Positions 52,075 through 61,772 of a stretch of DNA of 64,000 bases are shown piece after piece; within the stretch, counting starts at the first letter, position 1; every line of letters starts with the position of its first letter. The notes under the pieces are model-generated. The model saw only the letters and a list, made by a program, of their open reading frames with translations. It ran no database searches and was not told where the DNA came from. The stretch spans positions 2,604,001 to 2,668,000 of the forward strand of contig NZ_CP051167.1 in NCBI RefSeq assembly GCF_012295525.1, read 5' to 3'. The position numbers and the translations under genes are program-made. This DNA is from Oxynema aestuarii AP17. Lineage in GTDB: Bacteria > Cyanobacteriota > Cyanobacteriia > Cyanobacteriales > Laspinemataceae.

Positions 52075-52512
52075 TCACAGATCCCCGGGTAAGACCCCGC
52101 GTACCCGGCGCGAACGACGGGTGCGGTCGTAGCGGGGGGCGTAGGGATCGGTGGTTTCGATCGGTGTGGGGTTAATTAAGATCGAGCGATCGATCGTCGG
52201 GTTGACCAAGGTGGGATTGACGAGGGTGGAGTTACGAATTCTCACCGAATGGCGATCGGGATAGGACTGGCGGTAGCGATCGCGGTAAATGACTTGAGGC
52301 GATCGGTAAACGGGGGCGGGATGGTAAAGACGCGGGTTGTAGGGATAAGAGGGCTGTCCGATTTGTACGGACCAACCGCGATCGCCGACGGTGATGGAAA
52401 AGTCCGCACGGGCGGGAGTGGCGCCGATTCCGGCGAAGGCGATCGCCGCACTCAAGGGGGTCAGAACGGCGAGCAGGGGGCGACGAAAGGAAAATCGGTC
52501 AGATCGAAACAT
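52075..52512 (-). CDS. Small exported protein with repeated Asn-Pro-Thr segments, 145 aa
   Basis: Basic N-terminus and hydrophobic stretch (LLAVLTPLSAAIAFAGIG) with cleavage likely after ARA. The mature part is Tyr/Arg/Pro-rich (PAPVYRSPQVIYRDRYRQ), and then a short repetition: STLVNPTLVNPTIDRSILIN, with LVNPT twice and INPT once. The end is RRSRRVRGVLPGDL. It is likely a periplasmic or outer-surface protein of unknown function. No domain recognised. Confidence 0.65.
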   Translation of the reverse strand: MFRSDRFSFRRPLLAVLTPLSAAIAFAGIGATPARADFSITVGDRGWSVQIGQPSYPYNPRLYHPAPVYRSPQVIYRDRYRQSYPDRHSVRIRNSTLVNPTLVNPTIDRSILINPTPIETTDPYAPRYDRTRRSRRVRGVLPGDL

Positions 52513-52680
52513 GATATAAAGACCTCATCGATATGGATTGGAGAAAAGGAAGTCGGGGATAGGGGAGTTGACGGGAGTGCGGGGAAAAAGATTCGCAGGA
52601 ACGGCGATCGCCGCGTTGCCAGAAGCACGGCGATCGCGCTAAGCTCGGAACGCATTCAAGGCTTACATTGCTAAAGTATC

Positions 52681-53208
52681 GTGAGTTCTCAAACCCCAGA
52701 GCGGTTTCGCGACGAATATCAAGCAGGTCGATATGCCTTCGAACGGGGTCGCTACCGCGAGGCGATCGCCCATTTAGAAGCGGCTAGAGAAGAAGTAGCC
52801 CGCCAATCGCGCCTCGGGGGTGAGGTGCAAATGTGGTTGGTCAGCGCCTATCAAGCGGCGGGATTGCGTCAGGAGGCGATCGCCCTGTGTCGCGAACTGT
52901 CGCGTCATGCGTCGTTCGAGACCCGCAAACAAGGGCGGCGCTTGCTTTACATCCTCGAAGCCCCCGAACTGACGACGCGACCGGATTGGCTGGTCAAAAT
53001 TCCCGACCTCAGCGATATGGAACAGGGGGAATCGAAAGTCAGCCAACTGAGTGCGGAAGCGGTCGCGAAGCGGCGCCCGCCGAAGAAGCAGAAACGAGAG
53101 GAAGTCCCGATCGATTGGTCTGAAGTGAATACCGAGGACAATCGGTTTATTTGGATTGCGATCGCGGCGATCGTCCTCCTACTGGGCATTTGGGCGGGAT
53201 GGAGTTAG
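52681..53208 (+). CDS. TPR-like protein with C-terminal membrane anchor, 175 aa
   Basis: GTG start. Two TPR-like helix pairs make up the first 90 residues (AGRYAFERGRYREAIAHLEAA, MWLVSAYQAAGLRQEAIALC). A charged segment (KRRPPKKQKREEVPIDW) precedes a single C-terminal helix WIAIAAIVLLLGIWAGW, so it is a tail-anchored protein with the TPR part in the cytoplasm. The conserved-looking motif LEAPELTTRPDWLVKIPDL suggests a specific cyanobacterial family; I do not know its partner. Its stop overlaps the end of the convergent histidine kinase gene by 4 bases. Confidence 0.78.
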   Translation: MSSQTPERFRDEYQAGRYAFERGRYREAIAHLEAAREEVARQSRLGGEVQMWLVSAYQAAGLRQEAIALCRELSRHASFETRKQGRRLLYILEAPELTTRPDWLVKIPDLSDMEQGESKVSQLSAEAVAKRRPPKKQKREEVPIDWSEVNTEDNRFIWIAIAAIVLLLGIWAGWS

Positions 53209-56200
53209 CGATCGCCCGGGGCCGACAACAGATCGGCGATCGCCCGAATTAAAGTTTCCGGTTCCACGGGTTTGAGCAACTGGCCATCGAAGCCCTCCGC
53301 CAGCAGGCGTTCCGTGGCCGAAATGCCGTCCGTGAGGGCGATCGCCCGAATCGGCGACCCCGATCCCCCCTGACGATGTCTCGCCTCGTGGAGTAACTCG
53401 CACTCCGTCGGATCGAGCCCCGCCAGGTCGCCGACGAAGACATCCGGGCGATCGTCGTTCCGGATCTCGATCGCCTCCGAGACCGACGCCACGCGATCGA
53501 CGCGCATCCCGTATCGTTCCAAGATCGTACAGATACCATCAAAACAGTCCGCAAAGCGATCGAGCCATACCACCCGCACCCCGTCCAAAGGATCCGGAAC
53601 CGACGAGGGCGATCGCTCCCGATCCGACGGCGACCCCTCGAAACTGCCGCCCAAGGGCAACCGTACCGTAAAACAGGTACCGCGACCCACCCCCTCGCTG
53701 TAAGCCTTCACGGTTCCGCCGTGCATTTCCACCAGATAGCGGACGATCGCCAAACCGAGACCCAACCCGCCGAACTTGCGCGTCGTGCTACTGTCCGCCT
53801 GACGGAAGCGGTCGAAAATAAACGGTAAAAACTCCGGATCGATCCCTTCTCCGGTATCGGCGATCTCGATTTGAGCATATTCGGGTTCGGGAAGGGGGAT
53901 TTCGCTGGGCTTGGCGGCGCCTTCGCCGTCCCGGGTCGGATCCTTTGTCGTTTCCAGGCGGATAGTAATTCGTCCGCCCGAGGGGGTAAACTTGACCGCA
54001 TTCGAGAGTAAATTCCAGAAAATTTGCTGCAAGCGGTTGGCGTCTCCCATCACCGGGGGAATGTCGCCGTCGAGATCGGCGTCGATGGCGATCGCCTTCG
54101 CTTGCGCCGCCACACGCACCGACTCGATCGCCGCCCCTAGAAGGCGATCGAGGGGGACGGATTTGACTTTTAAATTTAACTTGCCCTGCAAAATACTAGA
54201 AATATCGAGTAAATCCTCGATTAAACGGGATTGTAACTGGGCGTTGCGCTCGATCGTCTCTAAAGCTTTATCCATCGTCGCCCCTTCAAACTTGCGATTT
54301 CGCAATAACTTCACCCAACCTAAAATCGGGTTGAGCGGCGTTCGCAATTCGTGGGACAAGATCGCCAAAAACTCGTCTTTGACGCGGTTGAGCGCCTCCG
54401 CTTCCGACCGGGCCGCCCGTTCCAACTTCAAGAGGCGATCGCGCTGCGCTTCGACGCGCTTGCGTTCGGTTTGGTCGAGGACGAAGGATAAAACCGTCTC
54501 TTCATATCCAGCTAACAAGGTACTGCTGACCAAGATCTGACGCCGATCGCCGTCCGGGCGTACGTATTCCTGCTCGAAGGTCGGCGTTCCCCGACGTAAC
54601 CGCCGCGCGCGCGAATCCGCGTCGAGCTCGCGCAAGTCCGGGGCGACAATCGGCGACCAATGTAAGCCTCCCGCGTCGAGATCGTTGCGCTTGGCGCCGA
54701 CAATTTCTAAAAAGGCATCGTTGGCGTAAGTCAACTCGCCATCGAACTTAGCGATGGCAATACCGATCGCATTCGACTCGATCGCCCCTCGAAAGCGAGC
54801 CTCGCTGTCTCGCAAGGCTTCTAACGTTTGTTCCACCTCCCGACGCGCCCGCCGTTGGGCCTCGAACAGCCGCGATCGTTCCAACGCCAACGCACATTGT
54901 TGGCTCAACGCCATCACGAAGGAGAGGTCGTCGCGACTCAAGGAGCGTTCTTCGGCAAACCCAAACGCCAAGGCGCCGATGGCGCGATCGTTTAAAATCA
55001 TCGGGCTGACAATCAAAGAACGATGGTTCACCAAAGCTTGCACCGCCGCCAGGTTGGGATAGCGTTCGTCTCGTTGCGCCGCATTTTCCAAGACGATCGT
55101 CGTCTTCGTGCGGGTGGCGTCGGCAATGGGAACCGCCGCCGTGGCGCTAAATCGCTGCCACTGTTCCACCACTTGGGGGGGATAGCCGACCATGCGAATG
55201 TTGTGAAATTCCTCGGCATCCTCGTCGAGGATCGAGACAATCCCCATCGTGGCGCCGAGGGTCGCCAGGGCCGTATTGACGATCGCGTCCGCCACGTCCG
55301 ACGCCGTGAGGGCTTCCGACAGTCCCGCCGTGACGTAGTGCAATCCCGCCAGACGTTCGTTCGTTTGTTCCGCGAGTTGGCGCAACTGCTGTTCTTTGAG
55401 GAGCAAAGTGGCCCGTTCCGCTTGAATGCGCTGGCGTTCGGTGACGTCGTGCAAGGTACACACCCCCGCGACGATTTCCCCGTCGCAGTTGCGAACGGGA
55501 GTGGAATGGGTGAGTAAAGTGCGGCAGATGCCATCCCGACGGCGGATTTCGACGGGTTCTTCGACGACGATTTCTCCGGTGGAGATCGTGCGCGCCAGGG
55601 CGATCGGCTCGACGGCGTCCGGATCGCGATCGCCGGGTTCGACGGGATGGACTTTCAGATCCGCCGCCACGGGAGTGACGGGGGTTTGTTCGGTATCGAA
55701 CCACTCCCGGACGCGGTCGTTGGTCAGTAAAATGCGGCCACTGGGCGCCTCGGCGACCACGACCCCCGCAGGCATTTGTTGTAAGACGGCTTCTAACAGC
55801 CGTTGTTTGGTGGCGAGGCGATCGAGCAGTTGGTTGCGTTCCCGTTCCATCTGCTTGCGATCGCTGATATCGAGATTGATCCCGACCCAGGAGGCGATCG
55901 CGCCGTTCTCGTCGCGCAAGGGACGCCCTCGGGTCCAGATCGTATGTTCTCGACCGTTTTTCCCGATAATTTTATATTCGCAGTCCCACACCTGTCCCGT
56001 CGCCAAACAGTGACGCCACGCTGCCAAGGTCGGGGCGACGTCGGGAGGGGTCAAGCGTCCGATCCAGCCGGAAGCGCGACATTCTTCTAAGGTCATGTCG
56101 AGCAGATGGAGGAACGAGGCGCTGACGTAGGTGACCTTGCCCTCACGATCGCACATCCAGACCCCGAACGGCATGGCGTCGGCCATAATTTGATAGTGGG

Positions 56201-56627
56201 CTTCGGCGCGTTCGCGTTCGGCAATTTCCCGGGCTAAGGCGCGATCGAGTGTTTCTCGATCGGGTAACTTCAGGGTTTTGGGGAGGCAGGGGAGCGCGAC
56301 GATCGCCGTTCCGAGGGCGATCGAAGCGGTGAATGCTTTGACCCAACCCGAAAGCCACCCCTCCGGGTGCCACCAGGTCCACGCCGCCATTAAGTGGGTC
56401 GTCCCCGAACCGAGGAAGACGGCGACGAATAAGAAAAATAACCAACGAAACGGCCAGTCCCGACGTTTTTGGAGCGCGTAAATCACGACGAGGGAGATCG
56501 AATAATAGGCGATCGCGATGGCGAGATCGGAGAGCGAATGCAGCCATACTAACCCCGGCTTCCACAGAGAATTTTGTCCGTGGGATAGGAAAAAACCGAA
56601 AACCGGAAGGTTCGAGAGGGCCAACAT
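53205..56627 (-). CDS. Hybrid histidine kinase with ethylene-receptor-like sensor, PAS/GAF domains and receiver
   Basis: 1140 residues. Residues 25-120 form three membrane helices like those of plant ethylene receptors: SLSDLAIAIAYYSISLVVIY and RWLFFLFVAVFL-G-S-G-T-T-H. Asp34 and His78 fit ETR1 Asp25 and His69 exactly in spacing, but the copper-binding Cys65 is Ser74 here. PAS domains lie at about 145-265, 270-390 and 610-725, with a GAF at 430-590. The kinase core has His759 in FLAILSHELRTPLNP, the N box NAVKFTPSGG, and DTGEGIDPEFL/FGGLGLGLAIV. A receiver (about 1010-1135) has Asp1067 in VFVGDLAGLD and Lys in LLKPVEPE. So autophosphorylation and transfer are possible; the signal is not known. 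No separate response regulator is adjacent. Confidence 0.92.
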   Translation of the reverse strand: MLALSNLPVFGFFLSHGQNSLWKPGLVWLHSLSDLAIAIAYYSISLVVIYALQKRRDWPFRWLFFLFVAVFLGSGTTHLMAAWTWWHPEGWLSGWVKAFTASIALGTAIVALPCLPKTLKLPDRETLDRALAREIAERERAEAHYQIMADAMPFGVWMCDREGKVTYVSASFLHLLDMTLEECRASGWIGRLTPPDVAPTLAAWRHCLATGQVWDCEYKIIGKNGREHTIWTRGRPLRDENGAIASWVGINLDISDRKQMERERNQLLDRLATKQRLLEAVLQQMPAGVVVAEAPSGRILLTNDRVREWFDTEQTPVTPVAADLKVHPVEPGDRDPDAVEPIALARTISTGEIVVEEPVEIRRRDGICRTLLTHSTPVRNCDGEIVAGVCTLHDVTERQRIQAERATLLLKEQQLRQLAEQTNERLAGLHYVTAGLSEALTASDVADAIVNTALATLGATMGIVSILDEDAEEFHNIRMVGYPPQVVEQWQRFSATAAVPIADATRTKTTIVLENAAQRDERYPNLAAVQALVNHRSLIVSPMILNDRAIGALAFGFAEERSLSRDDLSFVMALSQQCALALERSRLFEAQRRARREVEQTLEALRDSEARFRGAIESNAIGIAIAKFDGELTYANDAFLEIVGAKRNDLDAGGLHWSPIVAPDLRELDADSRARRLRRGTPTFEQEYVRPDGDRRQILVSSTLLAGYEETVLSFVLDQTERKRVEAQRDRLLKLERAARSEAEALNRVKDEFLAILSHELRTPLNPILGWVKLLRNRKFEGATMDKALETIERNAQLQSRLIEDLLDISSILQGKLNLKVKSVPLDRLLGAAIESVRVAAQAKAIAIDADLDGDIPPVMGDANRLQQIFWNLLSNAVKFTPSGGRITIRLETTKDPTRDGEGAAKPSEIPLPEPEYAQIEIADTGEGIDPEFLPFIFDRFRQADSSTTRKFGGLGLGLAIVRYLVEMHGGTVKAYSEGVGRGTCFTVRLPLGGSFEGSPSDRERSPSSVPDPLDGVRVVWLDRFADCFDGICTILERYGMRVDRVASVSEAIEIRNDDRPDVFVGDLAGLDPTECELLHEARHRQGGSGSPIRAIALTDGISATERLLAEGFDGQLLKPVEPETLIRAIADLLSAPGDR

Positions 56628-56777
56628 TTTTCAACACAGAACTATCAAAAATTTGCACGCGATCGAGCCAACCTTTTACGGGGTTCGATCTCTGTCGCGA
56701 TCGTCAGTAGGCTTGATTTCGCTTTATTTCGATTGTAGGACTTGACGGCGATCGATGAGGGCGGGTTGCGGCACGTG

Positions 56778-56810
56778 AAAAACCCGATTGTTCCCTCGAA
56801 CAATCGGGTT
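56778..56810 (-). terminator. Rho-independent terminator of ndhM
   Basis: Arms AACCCGATTGTT (56781-56792) and AACAATCGGGTT (56799-56810) with a 6-base loop. On the reverse strand the stem is followed by five T (complement of 56778-56782). It lies 71 bases beyond the ndhM stop. Confidence 0.88.
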
Positions 56811-56880
56811 AGATTGAGTCCGCTTCAGCGATAGCTTCGCGACGGCAAAGCCGGAGCGCGCCGGGGGTTAGGGATGGCAA

Positions 56881-57222
56881 CTATTGCTCTTGGGAAACGA
56901 CTTGGGGCAGACCCAAACTGTAATTCATCACCCGACTGTTGAGGTTGTAACTCAATTCGCCCTTTTGCAGGAGCGATCGCACGAAATGTTCCAAATCCGA
57001 GCCGATCCGACGCAAGTTGTACTCGGTCAACGGTTCGCCTCGATAAGAAGCGACCAATTCGTCAAATTGACGGTAGACCTTTTGTACGGCTTCGTCGCTC
57101 CAGTTGAGTTCGTTATCCGGATCGATGTCGAGGGTCAAAACATCATTGCTGGCGACGAGTTCTCCTTCTAGGACTTCGGCAGCAAAAATGTGGATGTGAC
57201 GAGTTGTGGACTTGAGTAACAT
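56881..57222 (-). CDS. ndhM: NAD(P)H-quinone oxidoreductase subunit M
   Basis: 113 residues. The sequence matches NdhM closely: MLLKSTTRHIHIFAAEVLEG, DIDPDNELNWSDEAVQKVYR, YNLRRIGSDLEHFVRSLLQK and YNLNSRVMNYSLGLPQ. NdhM is a peripheral subunit of the cyanobacterial/chloroplast NDH-1 complex in the thylakoid membrane, needed for cyclic electron flow, respiration and CO2 uptake. It is specific to oxygenic phototrophs, which supports the cyanobacterial assignment. It is transcribed alone, with a terminator after it and the divergent PP2C gene about 300 bases upstream. Confidence 0.96.
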   Translation of the reverse strand: MLLKSTTRHIHIFAAEVLEGELVASNDVLTLDIDPDNELNWSDEAVQKVYRQFDELVASYRGEPLTEYNLRRIGSDLEHFVRSLLQKGELSYNLNSRVMNYSLGLPQVVSQEQ

Positions 57223-57521
57223 AACGAGAATTTGACGGGCAACAATAAGACTACAATCATTTTGACATGCTCGTTGAGATTGCGAGAGTTCGATCTCCCC
57301 GAACGGCGATCGCCCAGGCGAACGACGGTATTCGTGGCGGGGCTGCTCGCGAGAATTCGTGGGGGGTTGGAGGATTGAGATCGCGACGTTAACCCACTCG
57401 ATCGCAGGCGATCGTCCGTGACATTGGCATCGAGCGCGGCGACAATAAGCTAGTTTGAATGAGATAGTTTTTCAACCCATACGGCTCTACCGACAACAGC
57501 GTACAGGCGCGAGGAAACCCC

Positions 57522-59984
57522 ATGCAAAACCCGGCGGCAAAGATCTACTGTCCCAATTACACCTGTCAAACGGCCAACCCCCATACCGCTAAATTTTGCA
57601 AGCAATGCCGCACTCCTTTACCGAAGCGTTACCTCTGGGGAGTGGGAAAGGGTGTTGACAACTATCAGCCGGGGGACATCCTCGCGGAGCGCTATCAGGT
57701 GATGACTCGGCGCGTTTTTCTAGATACGAAACCGGGTCAAGTCCCGCAAGTATGGGTGGATCTGCCCGAATCGACCGTTCCCTATTTGAAGTTGTTTCCC
57801 TACCGCCTCCACGTCCCTCAAATTTACGGCGTGCTTTCGGAAGATGGCAATCCGACGGTGCAGCCGATTTGGTTGCTCGAACAAGGGGCGATCGCCGTCG
57901 TCCCTCAAGGGGAAGCCACGGCGTCGAGTAACGGCAATCCTTCGGTGCGCGTCGAGTTGCTGCCGAGTTTGCGAGAAAGCTGGAGACAGGCGTCTCCCCT
58001 GCGCCAGCTCAATTGGTTGTGGCAGATCGCCCAATTGTGGTACCCGTTTGCGAAGGAAAAAGTGCTTTCGACCCTGGTACAACCGGAGTTATTGCGGGTG
58101 GACGGGTCGATTTTAAAGATTTTAGAACTGAAGTTCGATCGCGGACAAACCGTCGAACTCGATCGCCTCGGTCGCTTGGGGAGGCAGTTGCTCCCTCACG
58201 CCGATCCCCTGGTGGCACCTTTTTTAGAAAAACTGTTCGGGATGCTGGAACGATCGCAAATCCGCACCCCGACCCAACTCCTCGAACTGCTCGATCTCGC
58301 GATCGCCACGACGTCCCGCCTGTATCGGCGCACCTACCAGCTCGCTACCGGAACCGATCGCGGTCCGACCCGCCGTCGCAACGAAGATGCTTGCTATCCC
58401 GCCAGCGAGACCGAGATCGCCATTCCCCCGGACGGGTCGGTGCTGGCGATCGTTTGCGATGGGATTGGCGGACACGAAGGGGGGAACGTCGCCTCTCAAT
58501 TGGCGATCGAAGCGGTACGAGACAACCTCCAACCCCTCCTGGAGCGTCCGGTTCCCTTAAACCCCCAAACCCTGAGCAATACCCTGGAAGGGGCCGTCCG
58601 CGCCGCGAACCAACTGATTTCCGAGCGCAATGACGGTCAACAGCGACAGGGACGCCAACGCATGGGAACGACCCTGGTGATGGCATTCGCCCGCGATCTC
58701 GAAATCTACCTCACTCACGTCGGCGACAGTCGCGCCTATTGGATCACCCGCTCCGGATGTCGGCAAGTCACTTTAGACGATGACGTGGCCTCCCGAGAAG
58801 TGCGTCTCGGTTACGCTCTCTACCGCGATGCCTTGCAACAAGGGGCTTCCGGCTCTTTAATTCAAGCCCTCGGTATGGGGGCATCGGCGATCTTGCATCC
58901 GACGGTGCAACGGACGATCCTGGATGAAGATAGCGTATTTCTCCTCTGTTCTGACGGCTTGAGCGATAACGATCGCGTCGAACAATATTGGGAAACGGAG
59001 ATTTTGCCCATTTTAACGGGGGAATTGAACGTGCGCCGCGCGGTAACTAAGTTGATCGATATCGGCAACTACCATAACGGACACGATAACGTCACTGTCG
59101 CCGTGCTGTTGTGCCGGGTCGAACCGGATCCCGACGTTCGCCTCAGTCCGAATCTCCTCCTCGAACACCTCGAATCGATCCCGTCCACAAACACCTGGGA
59201 ACGCGACCCCGCCGAGGCGAGTTCTCGCGAAGCCGATACCCAAATTCCGAAGAACAAGGGGGGCGATACCCAGATCGTCCCCCCACCCCAGACCAAGCCG
59301 AACTCGCTGCTCTCCTGGCCCGTGGCGTTGGCGACGATCGCCCTGTTGGGGGTCGGGATCGTCGCCGTTTTAATGGCGACGGAACGCTGGCAAAATCCGA
59401 TCGCCAAGTACCGTCCCTCTCCCGTCGTCGATTCCGGCGAGATCGCCCGCAATGCTCTCGATCTCCAAGCCTTCTACCGCTTGGAACTGACGACGAATGC
59501 GAACGACAATGGCAATAACTTGCGCCTTTTGCTCGCCGAACCCGTCGATTCTGCCAGCGCCACCGAGGCGATCGTCGGCATGATTCCCGTGGGCAGTATC
59601 GTGCAGATTCAGCAAAAACAAAAGCTTCAAGGGGAGTCCGACATCTGGGTCAAACTGCAAGTTTGTGCGATCCCCAACGCGCCGGACCCGGGGAACGACC
59701 CCGCCACCACCGGGCGATCGCCCGATCTCCAACTCGAACACGAATCGTCGCCAACCACGCCCTCGGATTCCGCGATCGCCCATTCCCCAGCCAACCATCT
59801 GACGACTCCCTCCCCGGTCAAAGCCGGACAAGTCGGCTGGATTCGAGAAACTCGTCTGCTCGGATCCGTGCGCGAACAGCGCGATCCCCGCGCCGACGAT
59901 CTCGAAAACTGTACCCCACCCCCCGCCGGAGGCGCCAATTCTCCCCCCGCCGATTCCCCCCCGGCGACACCCTCGACGCCGTAA
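57522..59984 (+). CDS. PP2C-type Ser/Thr phosphatase with N-terminal zinc ribbon and membrane helix
   Basis: 820 residues. An N-terminal zinc ribbon uses C10, C15, C26 and C29 (CPNYTC...CKQC). Residues about 45-270 look like a degenerate kinase-like domain (ILAERYQVMTRRVFLDTKPG, LNWLWQIAQLWYPFAKE, LLRVDGSILKILELK) without an HRD/DFG motif. The PP2C core spans about 270-535 with its metal-ligand motifs RRRNEDACYP, VCDGIGGHEGG, THVGDSRAYWI, LLCSDGLSDN and GHDNVTVAVL. A membrane helix lies at about 596-618 (WPVALATIALLGVGIVAVLM), followed by a domain with an SH3-like core (GMIPVGSIVQIQQKQKLQGE, and QVGWIRETRLLG) interrupted by Pro/Ser linkers. It would reverse Ser/Thr phosphorylation, perhaps by kinases such as the one at the window's right end. 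Confidence 0.88.
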   Translation: MQNPAAKIYCPNYTCQTANPHTAKFCKQCRTPLPKRYLWGVGKGVDNYQPGDILAERYQVMTRRVFLDTKPGQVPQVWVDLPESTVPYLKLFPYRLHVPQIYGVLSEDGNPTVQPIWLLEQGAIAVVPQGEATASSNGNPSVRVELLPSLRESWRQASPLRQLNWLWQIAQLWYPFAKEKVLSTLVQPELLRVDGSILKILELKFDRGQTVELDRLGRLGRQLLPHADPLVAPFLEKLFGMLERSQIRTPTQLLELLDLAIATTSRLYRRTYQLATGTDRGPTRRRNEDACYPASETEIAIPPDGSVLAIVCDGIGGHEGGNVASQLAIEAVRDNLQPLLERPVPLNPQTLSNTLEGAVRAANQLISERNDGQQRQGRQRMGTTLVMAFARDLEIYLTHVGDSRAYWITRSGCRQVTLDDDVASREVRLGYALYRDALQQGASGSLIQALGMGASAILHPTVQRTILDEDSVFLLCSDGLSDNDRVEQYWETEILPILTGELNVRRAVTKLIDIGNYHNGHDNVTVAVLLCRVEPDPDVRLSPNLLLEHLESIPSTNTWERDPAEASSREADTQIPKNKGGDTQIVPPPQTKPNSLLSWPVALATIALLGVGIVAVLMATERWQNPIAKYRPSPVVDSGEIARNALDLQAFYRLELTTNANDNGNNLRLLLAEPVDSASATEAIVGMIPVGSIVQIQQKQKLQGESDIWVKLQVCAIPNAPDPGNDPATTGRSPDLQLEHESSPTTPSDSAIAHSPANHLTTPSPVKAGQVGWIRETRLLGSVREQRDPRADDLENCTPPPAGGANSPPADSPPATPSTP

Positions 59985-60162
59985 GGCGCGATCGCGATCT
60001 CCAGACCTTCCCCTCCTCCCCTTCGCACAACTGCCACCCCCTCCAAGCCCGTGCGAGCGCTTCCCTTCCCCCCCTTTTGCCCCCTCATCGGTGCAAATCT
60101 GAATAAATCGCAAGGATCTCCAGTACCGGATCCGGTCTGCGCTACGATCCGACGTATCTTAT

Positions 60163-60187
60163 GGGGGCGATTTGCCGATCGCCCCTA
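60163..60187. repeat. Palindromic repeat GGGGGCGA...TCGCCCCTA
   Basis: Arms GGGGCGA and TCGCCCC around an 8-base centre, upstream of the lipoprotein gene. Same end pattern as at 3828 and 33544. Confidence 0.55.
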
Positions 60188-60212
60188 CCTGACTATTTTT
60201 TCGGTTAAATCG

Positions 60213-60740
60213 ATGATTATTAAAAAACAACGTACCTCCGCCACCATAATTTCCGTTGCCTTAACCCTGTTGCTGTTCGTCACTGCTTGCGGCGGTTCGT
60301 CGAAACAAGCCTCGCGCTGGGATTCGGCCCAACGTCAAAGCACCGAACAAGTCAATACCTCTCGTTCTTCCGGCGCCCAAGTCCTTCCCGGAAGTGCTTT
60401 CAACCGCTTTTTCCCCCCTTCCGGCAACGGTTTCGAGCGGGTTTACACCCAGGAAAAACAAGGCTCGGCCTTAGCGAAATTGAAACAAGGGGGCAAAGAA
60501 ATTGCGGTATTGTCCATTACCGATACGGCCAACAATCCGAAAGCGGCTGAAAAGTTCCAAAACAGCACTAAGAAAGTGGCCGGATATCCCGCTTATTCTT
60601 TAACCCAGAAAGATACGGCGATTTTGGTCGCCGATCGCTTCCAAGTCAAAATTCAATCCCGAGACGATTCGTTTACCGAAGGCGATCGGGAAGCCTGGTT
60701 GCAAAAGTTTAACTTAAATGGGTTAGCCGGATTGAAATAG
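60213..60740 (+). CDS. Putative lipoprotein of unknown function, 175 aa
   Basis: The ATG at 60213 (MIIKKQRTSATIISVALTLL) gives a lipoprotein signal with lipobox V-T-A-C at residues 23-26; the longer frame from 60051 would cover a repeat and is rejected. After a Ser/Gln-rich linker, the mature domain (FERVYTQEKQGSALAKLKQG, EIAVLSITDTANNPKAAEKF, VAGYPAYSLTQKDTAILVAD) looks like a compact alpha/beta fold of about 110 residues. It should be anchored to the periplasmic face of a membrane. No family name recognised. A T-rich AT tract and its own RBS-poor leader make expression level hard to judge. Confidence 0.75.
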   Translation: MIIKKQRTSATIISVALTLLLFVTACGGSSKQASRWDSAQRQSTEQVNTSRSSGAQVLPGSAFNRFFPPSGNGFERVYTQEKQGSALAKLKQGGKEIAVLSITDTANNPKAAEKFQNSTKKVAGYPAYSLTQKDTAILVADRFQVKIQSRDDSFTEGDREAWLQKFNLNGLAGLK

Positions 60741-60870
60741 AACGTCACCAATCAGAAGGCTTAAACATGAGATTTTGAGATCTAATCTCCGACCTATAAC
60801 TTTTTGCCTCTTAGTTCTTCCCTGTTGCCTTTTCCAATGCAAAATCTAGATATCACAAAAGGAGCCGAAG

Positions 60871-61758
60871 GTGAGTAAACCGATCTATGAATTAGTTGAC
60901 GAATTACCGACGAATAACATCACCATTTACGTTTTAAGATCCCTCGATTTTGTCGTTCCCGGGGAATGGGAAAACCTCGTAGGCTTTGAAAACACGATCC
61001 GTCGCGTTACCGAAGTCGAAGACGACGAAGTCATTCAAGCTATTGGCGAACGGGCGATCGAGCTTTATAACGATAAATCCCAAGGATACCAACGAGCCTT
61101 GTGGATTTATCAAACCGTCGATAGTTTTGGCGGAACCCTCGGTGCCGCCGCCCTCGCGAATAAGGTGGGCGAAAAAGTCGGATTCTTGGGCTTCTTGAAT
61201 CGGCTCACCCCGAAACCGGACAAAGCCCAAACCATCGATCTGTCCCTCAAATTGGTGGCCGAACTGATTGCCTTTTGCCAAATTAACGGCATTCCTGGGG
61301 ACAGCATCGGCGATTTCGTCGCCTCTTTGGGCGATTACGGCGGCGAATCGTTGATGCGGATGGCGGCGTTAGTCTGTCTGGACGGGTTGATTCCCCTCGG
61401 ACCGGACTTTATTCTCAAAACCCAAGAAATTATCGGCAACTTGAGCGCTTCGGACATCAAAGAAAATGGGATGTTCCAAAAACTCAGCAGTGTGATTCCC
61501 GGTGGCGATGCGGCGGGACAACTCGGGTTTATCGGCGAAAGTTTTGCCTCGACCTCTGGCTGGATGAGCAATTTCGTCGCTTCTCGGGGCTTGACTCCGG
61601 AGAAGGTGGTCAACAACATCCAAGAATTTATCGAAGTGTCTGACGATAAATTAGACTACCTCGGTGCTTTTCTGGACATGACAACGAATTACTATGAGCA
61701 TACGGGGATTCAAACCCTGGCTCGTCGGTTAGTCGAACGAGCAGTTGCTGAGATTTAA
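60871..61758 (+). CDS. Conserved cyanobacterial protein of unknown function, 295 aa
   Basis: GTG start with AAAGGAG 8 bases upstream. The protein is helical with soluble character (SLDFVVPGEWENLVGFENTI, VTEVEDDEVIQAIGERAIEL, YQRALWIYQTVDSFGGTLGAA) and a central glycine-containing hydrophobic segment (SLMRMAALVCLDGLIPLGPDF). I know no domain for it; its regular spacing and lack of low complexity argue for a real, conserved gene. The following DUF2996 gene starts 14 bases on, so the two are probably one operon and may share a role. Confidence 0.7.
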   Translation: MSKPIYELVDELPTNNITIYVLRSLDFVVPGEWENLVGFENTIRRVTEVEDDEVIQAIGERAIELYNDKSQGYQRALWIYQTVDSFGGTLGAAALANKVGEKVGFLGFLNRLTPKPDKAQTIDLSLKLVAELIAFCQINGIPGDSIGDFVASLGDYGGESLMRMAALVCLDGLIPLGPDFILKTQEIIGNLSASDIKENGMFQKLSSVIPGGDAAGQLGFIGESFASTSGWMSNFVASRGLTPEKVVNNIQEFIEVSDDKLDYLGAFLDMTTNYYEHTGIQTLARRLVERAVAEI

Positions 61759-61772
61759 AGGATACAGCGTCA

